From positions 1 through 33,680 of IMG/VR virus record IMGVR_UViG_3300006750_000038: a stretch of DNA of 33,680 nucleotides; one strand, given 5' to 3'. A program made the translations under genes and the position numbers. Below are positions 29,752-33,680 of the stretch, piece by piece (position 1 is the first letter of the stretch; each line of letters opens with the position of its first letter). The stretch comes from a virus. Below the pieces are notes generated by a model. That model searched no databases and was not told where the DNA came from. It saw only the letters and a program-made list of their open reading frames with translations.

Positions 29752-30505
29752 AGTTTACGTAAAGATCGGGCCCAAGTTCGTTGAACATGCGGTTGATGGG
29801 CTCCCGTTTCTCCCAGGGCTTTGTATGCACAAAGTTCCGTATAGCGGGAAGTCTAGCAGCGTATACAACATAACGCACACGCAAAGCGGCCTTGCGGTCC
29901 TATCTAACGTAGACGAAGCCAATTTAGAACTTACCAGAATGATCATGGGTCGGATGCTCTGGGACAAAACCACAGACGCCATCTTCGATGAAATAAAATA
30001 TCACAACTTGGTCAAAGAAGCGGAGGCCGTATTGTCCAACCATACAGAAAGCGAGAAGCAAGAGAAAAGAATTGCTAAAGACATAAAGGGTAAGCGGCAG
30101 CCAGCCTCTGGGTCAAGATGGGGAAGCAAGCGAGATGTTATCACGCCAGACCTGCTGATTGAGGCGAAGACAACAAAGTCTTCTACCCAAAGAGTGTCGA
30201 TAAAAGACCTTCATTTCCTGACAAAGCAGGCTTACCAGCAAGGAAGAGTCCCAGCGTACATACTAGAGTTTTCAAGAAGGTGGGAGGTTGTCCTTGTGCC
30301 CATGCAAGAACTCACAGAGGACGCCCTAGGGGAATTTGAAGAAACCAAAAATTTAGATTACAGAAAAAGAAAATCGTTCTCGGTCAAGGAAGAATTGGCT
30401 GGTTGGGTCTCGTCCGAAAACTGCGTCCTGATTGAGACAACGGAAACAACCTACGCGCTAATAAGCTATTGCGCCTTCCTAGAAATAGCTAAGAGGGGAA
30501 TATGA
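29744..30505 (+). CDS. PD-(D/E)XK nuclease, Holliday-junction-resolvase-like
   Basis: A 253-aa protein. Residues about 115-175 carry the pattern SGSRWGSKRD, LLIEAKTTKSS and LHFLTKQAYQQGRVPAYILEF. D131, E140 and K142 fit the PD-(D/E)XK active site, as in Hjc-type resolvases and related phage nucleases. The N-terminal 110 residues and C-terminal region match nothing I know. It overlaps the RecA-like gene by 8 bases and the Cas4-like gene by 4. The likely role is cutting branched DNA during replication or packaging. Confidence 0.75.
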   Translation: MAKVYVKIGPKFVEHAVDGLPFLPGLCMHKVPYSGKSSSVYNITHTQSGLAVLSNVDEANLELTRMIMGRMLWDKTTDAIFDEIKYHNLVKEAEAVLSNHTESEKQEKRIAKDIKGKRQPASGSRWGSKRDVITPDLLIEAKTTKSSTQRVSIKDLHFLTKQAYQQGRVPAYILEFSRRWEVVLVPMQELTEDALGEFEETKNLDYRKRKSFSVKEELAGWVSSENCVLIETTETTYALISYCAFLEIAKRGI

Positions 30506-31197
30506 AAAAAGACAAGATGCCCGTTCGGTGTTTTCGCGAAGAGCAGCCAAAGAATGATAGAAACTTTAACATCGCGCAAGAATTCGACTACTTGCTAGAA
30601 ATGGAAAACGCTAAGCCGTGGACCCGTAAGATAGGCCACTATCACCCGTCATCGATACGAGGGTGTAAACGGGCAATGTACTACGACAGGATCGGGTCCG
30701 AGCCAAAGCCCAGGATACATGCAGATCTACGTATGCTGTTTGACATGGGCCACGCCCTGCACGGAATGGTTCAAGAATACCTAGCCCAGATAGAAGGCTT
30801 CGAGCCAGAAGTGGCTATTGAGTTCGAGCCGCTAAACTTGTACGGCCATTGTGATGGTGTATTCAGAATACAAGACTGGGTCTTAGAAATTAAGACTGTA
30901 GGTGAGTCAGTCTATAGAACCCTGGTTCAACCTAAAACGGACCACATTTGGCAAATCCATTGCTACATGTTTGCTCTGGATATTCCGAGGACACAGCTTC
31001 TCTACGTAAACCGAGCAACCGGAGCAACTCGTTTATTTAAAGTAGAATTTAGTAATGACATCTGGGACCAGATCGTGAGCATTATTAATTACGTAGAAGA
31101 ATTTGTTAAAAAGGAAACGCCTCCCCCACAAGAGATAAGCAAGTGGACCTGCCGATCCTGCAAATTCTACCATATATGCGAACCAACTTTTGACTAA
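30502..31197 (+). CDS. Cas4/RecB-like nuclease with Fe-S cluster
   Basis: A 231-aa PD-(D/E)XK exonuclease of the Cas4/RecB type. Active-site residues D118 (GHCDG), E129-x-K131 (LEIKT) and Q151-x3-Y155 are present. Cys 55 (RGCKRAMYY) and C217, C220, C226 (CRSCKFYHIC) match the split 4Fe-4S ligands of Cas4/AddB. Similar stand-alone phage enzymes resect DNA ends for recombination. There is no CRISPR array or other cas gene in the window. The start overlaps the upstream nuclease gene by four bases. Confidence 0.88.
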   Translation: MKKDKMPVRCFREEQPKNDRNFNIAQEFDYLLEMENAKPWTRKIGHYHPSSIRGCKRAMYYDRIGSEPKPRIHADLRMLFDMGHALHGMVQEYLAQIEGFEPEVAIEFEPLNLYGHCDGVFRIQDWVLEIKTVGESVYRTLVQPKTDHIWQIHCYMFALDIPRTQLLYVNRATGATRLFKVEFSNDIWDQIVSIINYVEEFVKKETPPPQEISKWTCRSCKFYHICEPTFD

Positions 31198-31206
31198 GGA
31201 AAAGCA

Positions 31207-31770
31207 ATGACCCAGGAAAGTAAAGACATTTTTCTGGCACTCAGGAGCACACTGGAAGAGGACCTAAAAAGTACGGGGTTTAGCCCCGACGCCAATCCTC
31301 CAGGACGTGAGCCCAAAATTACGGGCTCAGTGGCTGCTCTAAAGGCACCAGAATTGAAGGCGCTATACGATGAATTCCTAGCGTTCTACGATTATATTAC
31401 AGACCAGATTGTTTCCGACATAGGCTTTGAGGTCGTAAGCAAGGCAAGGCTCGAGCATGTTCAATCTTCTGTAACTTTAAAAGCTCACGCTGATTCTACG
31501 CTGAAAAATGCAGAGCAGCGTAAGGCGTTTGTTCACTGTGACCTAACTTATCTTGGCGCAAAAAGAGACTACACCTACTTCAAGGGGAAGCTCGCAATGC
31601 AGCAGGAGCGGCGGGATAAGTACAAACGAGCCATGGACCGCATTGGGCGGGAGTTGTGGCTTAGAACACAGGACGACAGTCCTCAAGAGTTCTACAAACC
31701 AAGCAAGCGAATTAACTTAGCAGAACCTGCGTACCGATCAGCCTATAAGCATATTAAAGATAATGGATAA
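31207..31770 (+). CDS. hypothetical 187-aa helical protein
   Basis: A helical, basic protein without a motif I recognise. The ATG has AAGGA seven bases upstream, and the 3' end overlaps the RusA-like gene by 8 bases. Residues about 40-150 form long helices with clustered Lys/Arg, consistent with nucleic acid or protein binding. Its position between two recombination nucleases suggests a recombination accessory role; this is inference only. Confidence 0.6.
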   Translation: MTQESKDIFLALRSTLEEDLKSTGFSPDANPPGREPKITGSVAALKAPELKALYDEFLAFYDYITDQIVSDIGFEVVSKARLEHVQSSVTLKAHADSTLKNAEQRKAFVHCDLTYLGAKRDYTYFKGKLAMQQERRDKYKRAMDRIGRELWLRTQDDSPQEFYKPSKRINLAEPAYRSAYKHIKDNG

Positions 31771-32179
31771 CTGCGTTTTTGAAGCCAAAATAACGACGCT
31801 GCCTCCGTCTGTTAATAAGATGTACGTCCATACAAAATGGGGGCCGAGACCGTCTGCGGCAATGAAGAAGTTCAAAGCTAAAGCAGCAGCAGAATTAATA
31901 AAACAAATATCGTTTGATATGGAGCCACTAGATAAAAATTCACCCTACAGGCTTAGCCTGGAGTTTTACCTGCCAGCCCTTGTAAACAAGAGTTGGCCGG
32001 GTAAAGCAAAAACAAAGTACAAAAGACGGGATGTTTCAAACCTTGTAAAAGTAGTTGAAGACGTGCTTTCCCGCTGCTTAGGGATAGACGACTCGTGCTT
32101 TCTTGAGGAAGAGCTTAAAAAGCTTGACGGCGGTGCCTGTGGCTTTGTAGGAATTGAAATTAAGATATACAAACTTTAA
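31763..32179 (+). CDS. RusA-like Holliday junction resolvase
   Basis: A 138-aa protein of normal RusA length. The N-terminus has the typical PPSVNKMY segment, and residues 88-113 read RRDVSNLVKVVEDVLSR followed by IDDS, matching the RusA catalytic region. D90, K96, D100 and D109/D110 sit at conserved places. The second Asp of the usual DxDN is Ser92 here. RusA homodimers resolve four-way junctions, which a phage needs before packaging. It overlaps the preceding gene by 8 bases. Confidence 0.9.
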   Translation: MDNCVFEAKITTLPPSVNKMYVHTKWGPRPSAAMKKFKAKAAAELIKQISFDMEPLDKNSPYRLSLEFYLPALVNKSWPGKAKTKYKRRDVSNLVKVVEDVLSRCLGIDDSCFLEEELKKLDGGACGFVGIEIKIYKL

Positions 32180-32192
32180 TTAAGGAGAGGCT

Positions 32193-32507
32193 ATGGGCGA
32201 CAAGAATCACACACTGAAACTATCTCCATTAGAGCTTCAACACATGGTTTGGGAAAAGCATGAAAAGCGAATTGCTATCCATACAAAGCCCGAACAAATA
32301 CAAGAACTTTTACCGTATAAGGTAGATGAAATCCCAGAAAACCAATTTAACCATATGCGTGATGAGATCATGCTTTACATTGAGAGGCACAAAAATATGT
32401 TATCCCTGCCCTGCGACGGCAATTGTTATGGACACACAGACGGAGTAGTAGTGTTTTGTCACCAACAACTCCTGGAGGATCAGTCGAATGACCGCGACAA
32501 AAATTAA
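32193..32507 (+). CDS. hypothetical 104-aa protein with Cys/His cluster
   Basis: The ATG has TAAGGAGAGGCT upstream. The first 70 residues are helical and charged. Residues 74-89 contain C-x3-C-x-H with a later Cys and His (CDGNCYGHTDGVVVFCHQ), a possible metal site. The 3' end overlaps the AT-hook gene by 20 bases. No family recognised. Confidence 0.6.
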   Translation: MGDKNHTLKLSPLELQHMVWEKHEKRIAIHTKPEQIQELLPYKVDEIPENQFNHMRDEIMLYIERHKNMLSLPCDGNCYGHTDGVVVFCHQQLLEDQSNDRDKN

Positions 32508-33357
32508 AGTAGCGAAGAAGATGTTTGAGAACCTAGACAGGGCAGAAATTAGAAGCCTAGCAATTTTCGGGATGAAGCTATCTCCCGCAACTGCGTATAA
32601 GCTGGAGTCTAAACAACTGGTATCTTGGGTGCACGACCGTGCGCTTACGGTTCCTGATGATGAGATTACAGGAGACCGCAGCGTAGACACTAGACCATTT
32701 GCTGATGCAGATTTGGCGTCTATGATTGCGACCCTGAAGGAACGAGAAGCCTTCAGAGAGGGCGTCCTAGAATATATTAAACAACTCCAAGAGTTTGTTC
32801 GGGGCGAAGCAAAACAAGCGCCAGGATGGCCCCCCATTAAGGAAGACGAAAGTGGGGCTACCCCGCCGGAAGTTAAGGAGGCCCCTCCAGCCAAACGAAA
32901 GCGAGGTCGGCCACGTAAGTCTGAGAGTGTCAATAATAAGACGCTAACAAAGCCAAAGCTTGTCACTGCGCCAGAGGTTGTTGTGAAACCAACACCCAAG
33001 CAAAAGATCAAAAAGACAAAGCTCGGCACTAAATCAGAGCCAGCCGTAGCCAGTAACTCCCAAGTAGAGGTACTCAAAGAAACAGTACACTCTCTCGAGA
33101 ACCGCGTAGTAGAAATGTCACAAACATTGAAAGATATTAGTGCTTTTACAGACGGGCTTGCTAACGGAATCAAAGATGGGTTTGAACGTATGAACGAGCA
33201 GGTAATGGCTCTTCGGGCAGAGCAGACAGCAGCGCATAACCTTCTAGGAAACGCGCTATTGTTCTTAATGAACTCCGCTATTTTCGAGCAGGGTGAAGAA
33301 AAGATTGATCTGTCTGGTATCCCGGAACCAAGCACCTACTTAGATACAGAAGACTAA
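32488..33357 (+). CDS. AT-hook and coiled-coil protein
   Basis: A 289-aa protein in three parts. The N-terminal helical domain (1-105) is followed by a Lys/Pro-rich disordered linker with an AT-hook core, KRKRGRPRK (136-144). A coiled coil (about 191-250) and an acidic end follow. AT-hooks bind the minor groove of AT-rich DNA; the coiled coil suggests oligomerisation. GGAGG lies eight bases before the ATG. It is the last gene of the long plus-strand operon, directly before the terminator. It may be a nucleoid- or genome-organising protein or a transcriptional modulator; the sequence does not decide. Confidence 0.75.
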   Translation: MTATKIKVAKKMFENLDRAEIRSLAIFGMKLSPATAYKLESKQLVSWVHDRALTVPDDEITGDRSVDTRPFADADLASMIATLKEREAFREGVLEYIKQLQEFVRGEAKQAPGWPPIKEDESGATPPEVKEAPPAKRKRGRPRKSESVNNKTLTKPKLVTAPEVVVKPTPKQKIKKTKLGTKSEPAVASNSQVEVLKETVHSLENRVVEMSQTLKDISAFTDGLANGIKDGFERMNEQVMALRAEQTAAHNLLGNALLFLMNSAIFEQGEEKIDLSGIPEPSTYLDTED

Positions 33358-33391
33358 GCACAAGTATTGCCAGCAAAGCACCAGTGTGGTG

Positions 33392-33436
33392 GACCCCCGT
33401 ATGCGTATATTCTGCACATACGGGGGTCTTTTTTTT
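33392..33436 (+). terminator. strong intrinsic terminator
   Basis: GACCCCCGTATG (33392-33403) pairs perfectly with CATACGGGGGTC (33417-33428) over a 13-base loop and is followed by eight T. It ends the replication operon 34 bases after the stop of the AT-hook gene. Confidence 0.95.
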
Positions 33437-33535
33437 ACCCCAAAATAACGCAAAATCCACCTTCCTTTTGGAGATAAGAATGGTGAAGGAGTCCCTTAGA
33501 ATTCTTTCACATCACCACATAGAAAAGGAGTTCTC

Positions 33536-33680
33536 ATGGAAAACCATAAAATTGCCGTGCTTGATACATCGACTGCCCGCAACGTCAAGTGGACCCTCAA
33601 TGTCATCGACGATATATACAGTGCATCTCCCCGCCTTCTGGAGCTTCTAGAAGAGGGCTACACTGTATACATCGCTTCGA
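33536..33680 (+). CDS. hypothetical protein, partial at right edge
   Basis: The frame is open from an ATG with AAAAGGAG five bases upstream to the window edge. The first 48 residues begin MENHKIAVLDTSTARNV and show a strand, then helices (SPRLLELLEEG). It starts a new transcription unit about 100 bases after the terminator, so a promoter should lie in 33437-33520. No family recognised from the part seen. Confidence 0.65.
   Translation, partial: MENHKIAVLDTSTARNVKWTLNVIDDIYSASPRLLELLEEGYTVYIAS

Noticed and set aside
30502-31197. CRISPR-associated Cas4
   Set aside because: There is no repeat-spacer array or other cas gene. Stand-alone Cas4-like nucleases are common in phage recombination operons.
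32400-33335. 311-aa minus-strand open frame
   Set aside because: It is antisense to the AT-hook gene and the end of the 104-aa gene, both with good ribosome binding sites, and has a Ser/Arg/Phe-rich shadow-like product with no motif.
33480-33650. 56-aa frame starting at an ATG with GGAG upstream
   Set aside because: It overlaps the better-supported gene at 33536 in another frame, and its product looks random. A short leader peptide cannot be fully excluded.

Overview
The window is part of a large tailed-phage (Caudoviricetes) genome. The evidence is a portal protein, a gpV/gp5-like baseplate hub protein and a complete phage replication and recombination module. Genes are densely packed, with ATGA and TAATG overlaps and strong AGGAG-type ribosome binding sites. 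No host genes, rRNA, CRISPR array, insertion sequence or convincing tRNA were seen. The host cannot be named from the sequence. Neither the terminase large subunit nor the major capsid protein lies in the window.

Layout. (1) Positions 1-13730, minus strand: a late/structural block. In transcription order it encodes a 2091-residue RNA polymerase, a baseplate hub/spike-like protein, a 160-aa virion-type protein, a 659-aa protein, a 263-aa protein, a 107-aa protein, a 644-aa Gly/Ala/Lys-rich protein, and a J-domain protein that runs off the left edge. (2) Positions 13731-14115: a small plus-strand island with a 27-aa peptide and a 71-aa Cys-rich zinc-ribbon protein, inserted between two minus-strand operons. 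(3) Positions 14112-17806, minus strand: a portal protein with an embedded zinc ribbon, a 223-aa protein and a 332-aa protein. (4) Positions 17890-33357, plus strand: a small acidic protein, a Cro/C1-type regulator, an SF2 helicase, a family-4-like uracil-DNA glycosylase, three small proteins, DnaB-like helicase, DnaG-like primase, ssDNA-binding protein, a structured intergenic segment, family A DNA polymerase, GIY-YIG protein, DUF7694-like protein, a RecA-like protein with altered catalytic residues, a PD-(D/E)XK nuclease, a Cas4-like nuclease, a RusA-like resolvase, and an AT-hook/coiled-coil protein. A strong intrinsic terminator closes this operon at 33392-33436, and another partial gene starts at 33536.

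The standout is the RNA polymerase at 7455-13730. One uninterrupted frame carries the conserved blocks of bacterial beta followed, with almost no linker, by those of beta-prime, including the NADFDGD catalytic loop, bridge helix and trigger loop. It is about 650 residues shorter than E. coli beta plus beta-prime. It lacks the beta-prime N-terminal zinc-binding domain, keeps the second zinc site, and differs at several rifampicin-pocket positions. No alpha, omega or sigma gene is visible in the window. A shared ATACC...AACA motif precedes both minus-strand operons and the DNA polymerase gene and is a candidate phage promoter. Together this suggests a phage with its own single-chain multisubunit-type transcriptase, either packaged in the virion or used for late transcription.
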